DNA of 39,289 bases from assembly GCF_001949145.1 (NCBI RefSeq), contig NW_019091452.1, forward strand, positions 1,039,133 through 1,078,421. The letters run 5' to 3'. The position numbers and the translations under genes are program-made. Below, in pieces: positions 25,701-32,914 of the stretch; the first letter of the stretch is position 1; each line of letters begins with the position of its first letter. The stretch is from Acanthaster planci. Lineage: Eukaryota > Echinodermata > Asteroidea > Valvatida > Acanthasteridae. Below the pieces are notes generated by a model. That model had not been told where the DNA came from, did not search any database, and worked only from the letters and a program-made list of their open reading frames with translations.

Positions 25701-28700
25701 GACTGTGTCTGTTCTTTGTGGAAGTAATCATTCCACTTGATGTGCCTTTTCTTGGTAGATTGAATCAAAGATGGGTGATGGTTATAGCGGCAAGGTCTAC
25801 CCTCATACCAAATATGAATCCTTCGAAGGGATGACAGTCCTAGTTGCTGTCAAGGTGCGTAGCTACATGCATATCCTGCTGTTCAGTTTTGTGTGTGATT
25901 CACCGTAGCTGGCGGTTCTAATCTCTCTGAACTAAAGATGTCTTCTATCTTCAGGTTCACCTTTACATTGAAGCTCCGGTTCTATTGAACAAATGAAGAG
26001 TTATCTTCCATCACATTTGAAATAGGCATACATGATGCAAACTACATGCACACGAATCACGGTCATAACTACAATTTGGTATACTGGTACATGTACTTTG
26101 TCCAAAACATGCCATGCATGTATTTTCACTGGGCTCTGCTTCTTAAATTGCACCTTTCAATTTTTGCAAACGTTACTAAGAATCTGTAAGTAACATGTAC
26201 ATGTACATATACTCACAGATAACATATAATACATGTACATACAACGTTTGTTTCCCATGTGCTGTGCACAGCATCTGTAATTGGGCAGTGGCTAGATGCA
26301 TTGTGATTGGTTAGAGATGTACATGTATATGCGGTACAGGTCAGCTTCACGCCTGAGTGAACCCTTGCAGTTTTGCCGTCACCCGAAACCACACGATTGT
26401 TCTCAGCCCTCCTCGGAACTTCCCCTTTCTTACTCAACGCTCACGCATTTTCATTCTATTGAAATTCTTCAAGGGGAGCTATTTTTTTCAAGGGATGTGT
26501 GAGGCCTCAAACCCCGAAGGGTACTTACTTGTGGATGGCGCTGTATAGTTTGAACTTACATACATGTAGTAGTTTTATTTTTAGACATCTTGTCGTGAAG
26601 ATGCCAGTGCCCTGCAGAGAGGGGACTTGTATTCATGTTTTTCGAATGCTTGTAAAATATACTGAATTTGTTTTCAATGTTTGGCGTTTTTTTCTGAAGG
26701 CTGCCAAAGTTGGCCGAGTACCNGGATAAATTTTGCCAAAGCTATAGGGATGCCTTTGGCATGGATTATTTGAAAACATGTAGCTCATGTTACAAGACCA
26801 CATGGCATGTAGTTAATCGGTGATTACTTGCCATTGCAGTGACTACTATGGTAGCTTCATTCAAACATTTTTCTTCACAACTTTGAAGTTTTCAGTGCAG
26901 CGAGGGCCCTTTTAACTGAAGTTTATGGTTACATATGGTACACGTACTTCAGAGCAATGTTATATCAAAGAAACTCTCTCTTTAAGGAAATGAACTTAAG
27001 ACTCTTCCCCATTTGTTCTTTGGTGACCAGATTCTTTACACCTTCCAGAACAGACCTCAGCCACCCAATCCATGCAGATAACTGTAGCTTAGACGATGCC
27101 CACGTGTGCCACAAGACCCCACCCGCCTACACATGGCGGGACTGGAGCGCCATACTCTACCTCAATGAAGACTTTGAAGGAGGGGAATTCGTGTTTGCAC
27201 ACCCCAACATGACCTATCAGGTACGTGTTGAAATGTGTTAGGAGGGTGTTCCAGGACAAAAGGGGTTGCATCTAATTGGCTGCGGTTGCGTGAAATAACT
27301 GCAGCCATGACAGAGTACTGATGTGAATACGTCATGCGTAGTTATGTGTGTAAAATACATTAGCCGGAGAACCAGCGTGTGAACCAATATGCGTGTGTTC
27401 GGCATTCGTTTTGACTGCACTTCCTGGCTCAAATGACATCACTCTTCAGTACTCTATAGCCAGTGGGTGCAGCCTTACCGAATTCGGCCCTGTCTGAAAA
27501 TTGAAATCATCTTGTGAGTGTGGTTTGACAGTCTGCTGTGCTGTCACTGTTCTAAATGGTAGTGGCATAGCTGTAGTGAACATAACATGTGAAAGCGTTC
27601 AACGTTTGTTGGTTCAAGACTCTCAACCATGACCAAACATCTCCAAAGATACCGTTATTCTGCAAATACATAATTGCAGCCTCCAATTTGACATTCTGAG
27701 CAATACAGGGGATTTAAATGCACATTGGGTCGACAGATTGTGTGCATTGTGATTGGCCAACGCGTTGCAAACTCTTGGAGGAGCTCTATTGTGAAACGCC
27801 TGTATTGCTGAATATTGCCATACTTTTTCCACGCTCTCTAGAATACTATTAATTCATAATGCAGAGCCACCAAGAGGCTGTCAAGGAAAGACCATTTTTC
27901 GCTATGCTGGAAATGACCCACTTACCATAGCTGGCTATGCGCCAGGAACTGCTTTGTAAGGGAAGATTTGTACATGTATTTCGATCAGCAGTTCCAATTC
28001 ATCCTTTCTTTCTATCGTATAGAATGGGATAACCCAATCTCATACTGAAATATGAATTGTGGCAAGGCGTCCTGCTTTTATTGACCGTAAACTTAAGAGT
28101 TGGCCTGTCTCTGGCAACCTCTTGATGGTGCACTCTATTGTGAATCGCCCCTATTAAAGCTCAGCGTAGCAATAGAATGGCATCTGCATAGATTGGCCAG
28201 AGACTAGACTCAATACATTTGCTGCACCAAGCCGTGAGAGTTTCAGACTGAGGTGAGCAAAGAGCAAAATAGAAATACTTCTTGGAAGTAAACAAATGTC
28301 TTCTTTCTTTTACCTCTACCCCTAATCTAGCTCTACCATACCTTACCCTTACCCCTGAGCCTACTCCTGCCCCTACTTCATTCCCCCATGTTTGCACCCC
28401 ACACCCACATGTACTTCTGGTTTTTTCCCCTCGCCCTTCCCTTACTCTCACCTTAGCTCTACCTCGTTTCCCCGTCCTCCTTTACCCCCCACCCTCTCAC
28501 CAACCACCCTTACCTCCTACCCCTACCCCCGTAGGCCCATTTAAAGCCCAAGTGTGGCCGGCTGGTGGTCTTCTCTGCTGGTGAGGAGAACGTCCACGGT
28601 GCCAAGGCAGTCCTGTCTAGCCGTCGGTGTGCTCTTGCTCTCTGGTTCACCGAGGACCCGCGTTACCAGGAGCAGGAGTTCAACAAGGCTGCCGTCTTGT

Positions 28701-28744
28701 TCAGGGAAACTTGGGAGGAGCAGGAAGCCATGAAGAAGAGTTGA
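7605..28744 (+). CDS. P3H1: Prolyl 3-hydroxylase / leprecan family gene, 5'-truncated (nine exons)
   Basis: Collagen prolyl 3-hydroxylases act in the ER, hydroxylating Xaa position proline of collagen in a Fe(II)-, ascorbate- and 2-oxoglutarate-dependent reaction; P3H1 works in a complex with CRTAP and cyclophilin B. Exons seen: 7605-7757, 10357-10528, 16349-16474, 17262-17488, 23821-24735, 25759-25854, 26700-26723 (broken by N), 27031-27220, 28535-28744. Phases are consistent at every junction that can be checked. Family evidence: EKAVAAAYTY, EECRALCEG, NHYHYLQYAY, GDGYSGKVYPHT, HPIHADNC, CGRLVVFSAG, RCALALWFT. The first exon with the signal peptide is not visible. A P3H1, P3H2 or ancestral P3H assignment cannot be separated without a tree; the symbol is the closest vertebrate name. 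Confidence 0.93.
7758..10356 (+). other. P3H intron
   Basis: Holds the minisatellite at 7813-8515 and scattered TACATGTA. Nothing else recognised; a minus-strand open frame near 9324-9686 has no family match I know. Confidence 0.7.
7813..8515 (+). repeat. Degenerate minisatellite: AATGCAACAAAATGCA / CAACTGAAATGAGA
   Basis: About 700 bp of diverged units built from ATGCAACAAAATGCA and CAACTGAAATGAGAA. A higher-order unit is suggested by GACAACCAAGGCGATTG near 7928 and GACAACCAAGGTGATTG near 8149, about 220 bp apart. It lies in the intron directly after the 7605 exon and gives spurious cysteine-rich open frames on the minus strand. Confidence 0.75.
10357..10528 (+). CDS. P3H1: P3H exon: TPR-like CRTAP region, part 2, CxxxC motif
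   Basis: 57 codons plus one base: KYFMEGYKAYERGDFAAVIE, a helical TPR-like hairpin, then EECRALCEG with a CxxxC pair (ECRALC), then EFMDLYEAIS. Four CxxxC repeats are typical of the leprecan/CRTAP amino-terminal region; this is one of the two visible here. Acceptor aaacag before 10357, donor gtgagt at 10529. Joining to 16349 completes an Asn codon (AISNHF). Confidence 0.92.
10714..10890. mobile_element. Fold-back MITE-like element, 177 bp
   Basis: A perfect 21-bp inverted repeat (AATTGTTGAAGGCGGTATTTA at 10733-10753 and its complement at 10851-10871) sits in imperfect arms of about 40 bp that begin GAGTAAGGGA / GAGTTAGGGA. Inner arms also pair through GCGGTACCGC-type words and T-runs. No clear target-site duplication. 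The right arm has six extra bases (CATGTA) relative to the left. Confidence 0.75.
13496..13532. repeat. (TACATG)n array
   Basis: GTACATGTAAGTACATGTAC-type run with single-base interruptions. Confidence 0.75.
13680..13815 (-). mobile_element. Possible retroelement 3'-end fragment with hammerhead-like core
   Basis: On the minus strand, CTCTCCTGAGGGCGGCCAGA then CATCCTGGCCAAAACGTCG recalls the CTGA...GAAACGTC sequence found at ends of Penelope-like and related elements, including a GGCCAG/CTGGCC stem. A short hairpin GTTCTT-AG-AAGAAC follows. Core positions differ from a functional hammerhead. Assignment is tentative. Confidence 0.3.
13831..13935. repeat. Dense (TACATG)n cluster
   Basis: About 100 bp in which nearly every hexamer is TACATG/GTACAT or a one-base variant. 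Confidence 0.8.
14640..15090 (+). repeat. GACTTGTGACTTGACTTG minisatellite
   Basis: Tandem, diverged words GACTTGTGACTTGACTTG and GACTTGCAAAAAATGACTTG. It includes a perfect 11-bp hairpin GACTTGGGTTG-TTAC-CAACCCAAGTC at 14783-14808. It is inverted relative to the array at 1383-1720. Confidence 0.8.
15160..15194. repeat. Perfect 12-bp inverted repeat
   Basis: ACCATGGAGCTA at 15160-15171 and TAGCTCCATGGT at 15183-15194, with an 11-base loop catgtataaaa. GTGGAACC flanks both sides in direct orientation. Confidence 0.8.
15432..15682. mobile_element. MITE-like element with about 57-bp terminal inverted repeats
   Basis: Left arm from 15432 starts CCAATTGTGACCCGCTCTGC; the right arm, read in reverse from 15682, starts CCAATGGTGACCCGCTCTGC. 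Both run on to CACCAGAGCCACTTTTGAGT with few mismatches. The centre has no coding capacity. No clear target-site duplication. Confidence 0.8.
16105..16265 (+). repeat. T-rich TTTCAGCTTTTTT repeat
   Basis: Diverged tandem words GATTTCAGCTTTTTT / GATTTTAGCTTTTTT. It ends about 80 bases before the acceptor of the 16349 exon and may act as an extended polypyrimidine region. Confidence 0.5.
16349..16474 (+). CDS. P3H1: P3H exon: TPR-like CRTAP region, part 3, CxxxC motif
   Basis: Encodes (N)HFASVLYCKSQCEEW, then DNYLPNHYHYLQYAYHK. CKSQC is the second CxxxC visible; PNHYHYLQYAY is a strong family motif (PSHYNYLQFAY in vertebrate P3H1). Acceptor tgtgtcag before 16349; donor gtaagt at 16475, phase 1. 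Together with the first base of the next exon boundary it gives YHK-EGRM. Confidence 0.93.
16475..17261 (+). other. P3H intron, 787 bp
   Basis: AT-rich first half; second half is the SINE-like repeat at about 16900-17120. Confidence 0.7.
16900..17120 (-). mobile_element. SINE-like repeat with a Pol III B-box
   Basis: Read on the minus strand, CCCCGGGTTCGAATCCCGGC (17095-17115) is a perfect tRNA T-arm/B-box, followed by TGGTCCACATGTGGATTGGG and a GGTTTTCCTCCCACTTCTAA block. No A-box is seen upstream, so the copy is probably truncated or diverged. Confidence 0.5.
17262..17488 (+). CDS. P3H1: P3H exon: last TPR-like repeat of the CRTAP region
   Basis: Encodes EGRMTEAVNAAASFLALVPN, then NMHYYEDEEGVSKYTV, a DEAVAYQRRKDLEQKML helix and FAKLHFWGDEDQE. 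These match the last repeat of leprecan/CRTAP proteins (AKTYL..FPND..MNQNLAYY..., EYRQRSLLEKELL). Acceptor gaaacag before 17262 (phase 1). A donor gtaaat lies at 17489, phase 0, and joins in frame to 23821. If the donor is ignored the frame stays open to 17707 (see the next entry). Confidence 0.93.
17489..17707 (+). CDS. Alternative read-through tail of the TPR exon, ending in SDEL (CRTAP-like short isoform)
   Basis: Directly continuous in frame with the 17262 exon through the gtaaat donor. It adds 72 residues and a TAA at 17705-17707. The tail is Glu/Gly/Asp-rich, with degenerate repeats such as GAEGDGE / GAESDGM / GAEGEG, one NET sequon and the C-terminus KTGSDEL. SDEL fits the KDEL-type ER-retrieval pattern [KRHQSA]-[DENQ]-E-L. 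The product would have the CRTAP architecture (TPR-like region only, no dioxygenase). The long form shows no such signal. It could instead be a chance open intron; the G-rich low-complexity DNA makes long open frames easier. The downstream poly(A) site would lie near or inside the 770-N gap. Confidence 0.5.
   Translation, partial: VNKEETEEEGKGAEGDGEGAESDGMGAEGEGRNETAGKGSDSSPVADSGSSTQEGLTGVEIETEGKTGSDEL
17774..18543. other. Assembly gap, 770 N
   Basis: N run starting 66 bases after the SDEL stop. The 3' end of a short isoform, or an additional exon of the long form between 17488 and 23821, could be hidden here. Confidence 0.95.
19191..19558. mobile_element. Long imperfect fold-back element, about 370 bp
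   Basis: Left arm GTGTTGTAGTCGAGTACTTT and reversed right arm GTGATGTAGTCAAGTACTTT start a pairing that continues through AGAGGGAATAAAG / GGAGGGAACAAAG and GGCATTTGATG, to GACTTCAGACA at 19322 and its complement near 19434. The centre has a second small palindrome, AAAGTACTCGACCGAGTACTTT. Confidence 0.7.
20470..20522. repeat. (TACATG)n cluster
   Basis: GTACATGTACATGTACATGT run then a second run ending ACATGTACATGTACATTTT. Confidence 0.8.
20573..20590. repeat. Perfect 18-bp palindrome
   Basis: GCTTATACATGTATAAGC, centred on the ACATGT hexamer. Confidence 0.8.
20749..20951. mobile_element. MITE-like fold-back, GGGGCCAATTTCA termini
   Basis: Left end GGGGCCAATTTCATAGAGCT and reversed right end GGGGCCAATTTCACAGTGCT. 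The arms keep pairing for about 60 bases through TTAAGCAYGAAAAAYCTTGCTT. Non-coding centre; no obvious target-site duplication. From memory, similar GGGCCAATTTCATR termini recur in echinoderm and other marine invertebrate genomes. Confidence 0.75.
23821..24735 (+). CDS. P3H1: P3H exon: long acidic linker and start of the dioxygenase domain
   Basis: 915 nt, 305 codons, phase 0 at both ends (acceptor cttcacag, donor gtaagt at 24736). Residues 1-20 continue the helical region. Residues about 30-150 are strongly acidic, with DEEEEEVDVEHF and EDDEEDEERT, and hold two PEEIW motifs (near 58-62 and 86-90). Residues about 150-260 are polar, low-complexity. From about 265 the family motif returns: VPSLDGVKLYMNAAMLNGTK then TQIECDNLIKLMD, matching the segment just before the P3H dioxygenase core, with an NGT sequon. 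The linker is far longer than the corresponding part of vertebrate P3H1, as I recall it. Coding throughout is supported by the lack of stops and by conserved flanks. Confidence 0.92.
24736..25758 (+). other. P3H intron, 1.0 kb
   Basis: No gene, repeat or RNA recognised; low hexamer density. Confidence 0.7.
25759..25854 (+). CDS. P3H1: P3H exon: dioxygenase domain, amino-terminal part
   Basis: 32 codons: IESKMGDGYSGKVYPHT, then YESFEGMTVLVAVK. The GDGYxGxxxPHT motif is diagnostic of the leprecan dioxygenase domain (SGDGYRGQTSPHT in vertebrate P3H1). Acceptor cttggtag before 25759, donor gtgcgt at 25855, phase 0 on both sides. Confidence 0.94.
25855..26699 (+). other. P3H intron, 845 bp
   Basis: Some TACATGTA copies; nothing else recognised. 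Confidence 0.7.
26700..26723 (+). CDS. P3H1: P3H exon fragment, truncated by an assembly N
   Basis: After the acceptor tttttttctgaag the frame reads AAKVGRVP, the expected continuation of VAVK (vertebrate KLGQEGKVPLQSAHLYYN). At 26723 there is one N, then non-coding sequence with an immediate in-frame TAA. The rest of this exon, about 40 residues covering the AHLYYN and CRTA region, is absent before the next exon at 27031. The N is best read as a collapsed assembly gap rather than a real gene break. Confidence 0.75.
26723..26723. other. Single N marking a collapsed gap inside an exon
   Basis: One N in the middle of the P3H exon fragment. Coding sequence stops at it and about 40 expected residues are missing downstream. 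Confidence 0.8.
26724..27030 (+). other. Non-coding sequence after the collapsed gap
   Basis: Intronic in character. None of the missing P3H residues are found here in any plus-strand frame. Confidence 0.6.
27031..27220 (+). CDS. P3H1: P3H exon: dioxygenase core with HxD iron ligands
   Basis: Begins (x)FFTPSRTDLSHPIHADNC and continues PPAYTWRDWSAILYLNEDFE to NMTYQ. HADN supplies the His and Asp of the Fe(II) HxD...H triad; WRDWSAILYLN.DFEGGEF is the double-stranded beta-helix core strand shared with prolyl 4-hydroxylases. NCS and NMT sequons are present. Acceptor gaccag before 27031 (phase 2), donor gtacgt at 27221 (phase 0). The upstream partner exon is lost in the gap at 26723. Confidence 0.95.
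27680..28170. repeat. Diverged inverted repeats of one family
   Basis: CTGAGCAATACAGGGGATTT (27697 on), the reverse of CGCCTGTATTGCTGAATATT (near 27797), and the reverse of CTATTGTGAATCGCCCCTAT (near 28135) share AGCAATACAGG and ATTCACAATAGAG words. It looks like an old, nested MITE. Confidence 0.4.
28310..28534 (+). repeat. Pyrimidine-rich tract, CCCTTACCCCTACC-like
   Basis: Degenerate CTTACCCCTAC / CCTACTCCTGCCC words for over 200 bp directly upstream of the last P3H acceptor. The minus strand has many G-runs. It gives an apparent Pro/Leu-rich open frame that is not a gene. Confidence 0.7.
28535..28744 (+). CDS. P3H1: P3H terminal exon: distal His, 2OG-binding Arg, stop
   Basis: 70 codons including the TGA at 28742-28744. 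AHLKPKCGRLVVFSAGEEN is followed by VHGAKAV, with the distal iron-ligand His, and by SSRRCALALWFTEDPRY; the second Arg is +10 from that His, the usual place of the 2OG-binding basic residue. The protein ends WEEQEAMKKS. No KDEL-type signal is present, unlike vertebrate P3H1, and Lys are at -2/-3, not the KKxx position. Acceptor cccgtag follows a long C/T-rich tract. Confidence 0.95.
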   Translation, partial: AHLKPKCGRLVVFSAGEENVHGAKAVLSSRRCALALWFTEDPRYQEQEFNKAAVLFRETWEEQEAMKKS

Positions 28745-28959
28745 GGGGCGGCAAAGACAGAGTTATGAGAATAACTCAACATTTATTACATATCTAAAAA
28801 ATGGGGGGTTTATTGGGACTTGATTCAGGACAAGGCAGAGTGCTGGTCAAATTGATAGCAATTTATTATATATGGGAAACATCATCAGGGATAAGATGGG
28901 AATTAATCTTCAGAGGCTGAAAAAGTGACAAAACATCATCTGAAAGTAACTATGCTGTA

Positions 28960-28965
28960 AATAAA
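28960..28965 (+). promoter_or_regulatory. Poly(A) signal AATAAA, P3H 3' UTR
   Basis: AATAAA 216 bases after the P3H stop, the first good hexamer in the 3' UTR. Confidence 0.55.
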
Positions 28966-29265
28966 GTACAAAACATTGTATATGTTTGGAGAAGTTTTTA
29001 TCAGAAAGGCTGTCTTTTTTCGCTTTATTGACCTACATCATGGTGACTTCCATTCCACAATACTGCTGCACCAGAGGTACAAAATGACCGTATCATGATT
29101 TTATTTGAAGATAGTTTGACAGCAACGCAAGAGGCTGATTTTGTGCAGTACACTTATTTTAATGTTTTAAAAGTTTAAATATCAAAGGTAAGAAATGATA
29201 AATTGGAGTGAGATTTGCTCTCCATGACTTGTGTAAACAAAACTTTGATGTTAGAAATTATATGC

Positions 29266-29271
29266 AATAAA
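29266..29271 (+). promoter_or_regulatory. Second poly(A) signal AATAAA, P3H 3' UTR
   Basis: AATAAA about 520 bases after the P3H stop, in AT-rich sequence. It could be a distal alternative site; which one is used cannot be told. Confidence 0.35.
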
Positions 29272-30541
29272 TTAACACTTCGAAGGATTTATCTTGATAC
29301 CACAGAAAATGAAATGAAGAAAGCAGGAGTAACTGAAACTATTCTTTAGTTACTCTAAGAATGGCCATTCACACTTGCACCTGGCGTTGTCTGTCATATC
29401 ATTAATGAAGACTGTAGGCCTGCCCATCTATCTGATGGGATTACAAGATTAAACGTGATCGTTCAAGCGTGGCAGAGCTTGACGTCCAAGTGTACATGTC
29501 TCAGTTTTCTACAGAAATGTATACCAATCCGATGAGATACATGTACCATCACTTTGGTGACTTCAGTAGTGGATTTCCTTGTATGTGCTCTAGTTACACC
29601 CTGCAAAGCCATCTTAAGACCATCACCAGACCTCCAGTCTTAAATCAAGTTACAAGCCATTCAAATGAGCTGCATCGAAATCGTTTGATCCTTTGTCACG
29701 TTGTTAGGAGTCTTGTTTCCTGGTGGTTCTGTGATTGTCTCGACAACGGTGCTGCTTTCTTTTAGATTAGTTATTAAAACCCTGGGAATAGACCTATCTT
29801 CTTCATGTTATAAATACGGACCGTCCGAGTTTGCAGAAACTTCATCTTAAGCTAGGTATTAAACAACTGTTGCCATGGTATTAGTTTGGTGCTTAAACGT
29901 TTTTAAAGTAATAGGTGTCGGCAGTTTTTAATATTTTTTAATCGTTGTAAATGTACCGAGGGCCAGCCATGCTTTGCCAGAAATTGGGTAGCAAAAACGA
30001 TGACTGACGTAAATCAACAGCGTTTTGTAAAGCCATCACTTGCCATCGCTCGCCATGACAGAATCTGCCAATAATACACACTGCACAGTGAAGAAAGACA
30101 TGTTGAAAAAAAGCAGACTTTCAATGTTTATGCCGTCCATCGTATCATGCTTCATGCCAAATAGTCTCCATTGTCAGATGCTACAGTAGCATCGTTGTAT
30201 GAGTAAAATGCGTGTTGGACATTTTTTGTTTAATGTCCATACCTCAGACCAACTAATTAAATCGGCTTGTTTGAAATAGTGTGCCATTATTTATATATGT
30301 GTATTTTTATTGCTTAGAGTAAGGCAGAATTTGGCTGTTTGAAATTGAATCTTACCTCATGGCCCTCTGCCAAAGACAGTGACAGTGAGTTAGAAAAGCA
30401 TGTCCCCATCTTAGCGGATGTCGCTATATTCAGAAAAGCAGCACTCCTTACACTGCCAAGAGGAACACATACATGCGCAGTGTTTAAATAGGTCATTGTG
30501 TGTGGGTTATCATTCGTTTTCAGCAAATCATTCAGCGAGTT

Positions 30542-30925
30542 CTGTTTTTGTGCCACGTTGTAATTTTTGTGATTTCATTGTTTTTTGTTTAGACGTTTTC
30601 AGTTTTACATAACGATTATTTTCTTGAAGCTAAATCTTGCTCCGGATGTGGCAAGAAACGCGCTTAAACGCCACAGCATGCTTTTCATTCCAGAACGATT
30701 TTTGCACAAAATTACAATTTTAATTTTGATATTCAAGAGCGCAATAAATTTCAGGATGAAAATTGTTTTCTTTCATTAAAGAATGCCAGTATGTGTGCAG
30801 GGCACCCGGCCCTGTCAGCGTAGCAACCCTATCTTACTACCCACCGCTGTAAACCAGGCTTTCCCACCAACATGGCGACATTCGAACCGTGGAAGTAAAA
30901 TGTCACCGTATTATGTAATAGATGT
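30542..30925 (+). repeat. Tandem duplication, copy 1 (about 385 bp)
   Basis: Starts CTGTTTTTGTGCCACGTTG, ends ATTATGTAATAGATGT; repeats at 30927-31313 with a few percent differences. It contains GTCAGCGTAGCAAC (30814-30827, RFX X-box-like) and CCAACATGGCGACATTCGAA (ATG in a good start context, YY1-like). Confidence 0.9.
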
Positions 30926-30926
30926 A

Positions 30927-31313
30927 CTGTTTTCGCGCCACGTTGTGATTTTTGTGGTTTCATTGTTTTTTGTTTCGACGTTTTCAGTTTTACATAACGA
31001 TTGTTTTCTTAAAGCTAAATCTTGCTCCGGATGTGGCAAGAAACGCAGTTAATCGCCACAGCATGCTTTTCATTCCATAACAATTTTGCACAAAATTACA
31101 ATTTTAATTTTGATATTCAAGAGCGCTGTAAGTTTCAGGATGAAAATTGTTTTCTTTCATTCGAGAATGCCAGTGTGTGCGCACGGCACCCGGCCCTGTC
31201 AGCGTAGCAACCCTATCTTACTACCCACCGCTGTTAATAAACGAGGCTTTCCCACCAACATGGCGACATTCGAACCGTGGAAGTAAAATGCTACCGTATT
31301 ATGTAATAGATGT
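30927..31313 (+). repeat. Tandem duplication, copy 2 (about 387 bp)
   Basis: Second copy of the 30542-30925 unit, period 385. The X-box-like word (31198-31211) and AACATGGCGAC (31257-31267) are unchanged. It has small differences, such as TTAATAAACGAGG in place of TAAACCAGG. Confidence 0.9.
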
Positions 31314-32557
31314 GCCAGACTTATAAGTGAAGTGTAACGTTGATAACGCATTTTCAATGACTTTTTCCATTCAAAACTCTGTAAAGCCACTCATGTGTTG
31401 AGGATATTAAACAACATGACCGGTGAAGAAACTAAAAAAAAAAAAAAACCAGAAGAGCCATCCTGAATTTAAACCAGAGACATCGTCCACACTTTACCTT
31501 TTCCTTGCCCTTTTGCCTAATGGAAGGGATGGCTTTCCCGATCTGTTCCATATGCTGGCATTTTCTTACTCATGACTCGGCTGTAGCCGACATGAGCACT
31601 AACATCTTCGAGCTGAGGTAAAAAGAGGTGGTTCGGCGTAAAATAACCTACCTTTCAAAACAGTCAAACCTCCAAAATAGAAGCACTGTTTAATAGATTT
31701 TGCTTATAACAAAGATTATTTAGGTCCCAATGCATTATTTTTCATTGATGTTTAGGTTCTAAGTTTATAAATAAGGTAATGTCGAAAGTCCGAAGGACTT
31801 CTTATTCGTGAGGTTCGTCCCCACCAAACTATTTCCATTACCGTATTGCGAATTTTATGCATCATCCTGCGAGCTTGGTTACGATTTATGGTTTGTGATC
31901 ACTATTATTGCCGTTGTTTCTGCAACTTCAAAATTTAAGATGTAACTTAGACAAAAAAAGGCTTGTTTCAATCACAGGACAATTTTTGTGTCTATATTTT
32001 ATGATACCAACAATGAATATTGTTACTTTTGCGAGGTTTGTAATGTTGAAATATGTACATTTCTTAGGGGTGAGCGTTTATATCCGTTTGTTTGCGTTGC
32101 CTTATCTTTACTGATAAGGTAGTAACTTTGTTTGATTTTGCAACAAGAAGACATCATCTTGCTATTTAATTGTATGTTCCTGTTTTTACATCTGGAAGTA
32201 CTTGTAAATAAAAGAATATGAATTGAATATTTTGGTTGTTTTGTGTTTGTTGCAGTCTTCATTTTCAAGATCAGAGAGATTCGACATAGCGCTAATGTAT
32301 AGGTTAAAACATGAATATTGAAAGTTTAAAAAAATCCCTGTGCACATTAAAACAAAATACAACTTCACATCAAAGCATTTCAAGTAATCACGCATGTAAC
32401 AGTTCCATGAAATGTTTCTACCCTTCCTCAAGCTATCTGAATGGACTTCAGCTTGAAAAACGAATCGATATTAAAGAGTATCTCAAAGGAAAACACGTTT
32501 TCTCTGACTTTATCTGTTCAAATAAATATGGAAGCATCCACCAGCCTCGAACTGGCA
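31314..32557. other. Intergenic, no gene seen
   Basis: AT-rich; a 15-base A-run near 31434. Open frames are short and without features. Confidence 0.6.
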
Positions 32558-32732
32558 TGGCAGTAACGTCAGTTTGATATTGGACATTCTTGTAGGTTTG
32601 CACAGCGAATGTCTGATTTTTCTCAACACATAGGATTATACAGGGAATGTCCAATGTCAAGACAAATATGATATACCCTGTAGAAACCTATGGGAGTGTC
32701 CAATGTCCAATATCAAAGTAACTTTACTGTCA
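32558..32732. mobile_element. Mutator-like MITE, 175 bp, 31-bp TIRs, 11-bp target-site duplication
   Basis: Flanked by the perfect direct repeat TCGAACTGGCA (32547-32557 and 32733-32743). Left end TGGCAGTAACGTCAGTTTGA and reversed right end TGACAGTAAAGTTACTTTGA continue into TATTGGACATT, 27 of 31 bases identical. The centre is non-coding. An 11-bp duplication fits the 9-11 bp typical of Mutator-like elements. Confidence 0.88.
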
Positions 32733-32914
32733 TCGAACTGGCAGCTTGTACAATCGCGCCACAAACGCTTTTTCCAATCGCATGGTACTGACCAACGCAG
32801 CACGCCCAAAATCAGTGCATCACTGAACCGGCTGTTCATTGATTGTGTAAAGCTGCCAGATCGAGACTGTGCATGATTATAGCGGCAGCGTGCAAAGAGC
32901 GAATGGTCGTGCCT

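Larger units (their letters stand above)
27221..28534 (+). other. Last P3H intron, 1.3 kb
   Basis: Contains related short inverted repeats at 27680-28170 and a C/T-rich tract at 28310-28534. Confidence 0.65.
28745..30541 (+). other. P3H 3' UTR and intergenic sequence
   Basis: 3' UTR with AATAAA at 28960 and 29266, then sequence with no recognised gene. A 98-codon open frame at 29469-29765 has no family features. The last TACATGTA copies are near 29541. Confidence 0.6.

Noticed and set aside
28282-28584. Pro/Leu/Thr-rich open frame before the last P3H exon
   Set aside because: It is the translated CCCTTACC-type tract running into the exon in the wrong frame.
29469-29765. 98-codon open frame in the intergenic region
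   Set aside because: No domain, no codon bias evident, and includes TACATGTA repeat sequence.
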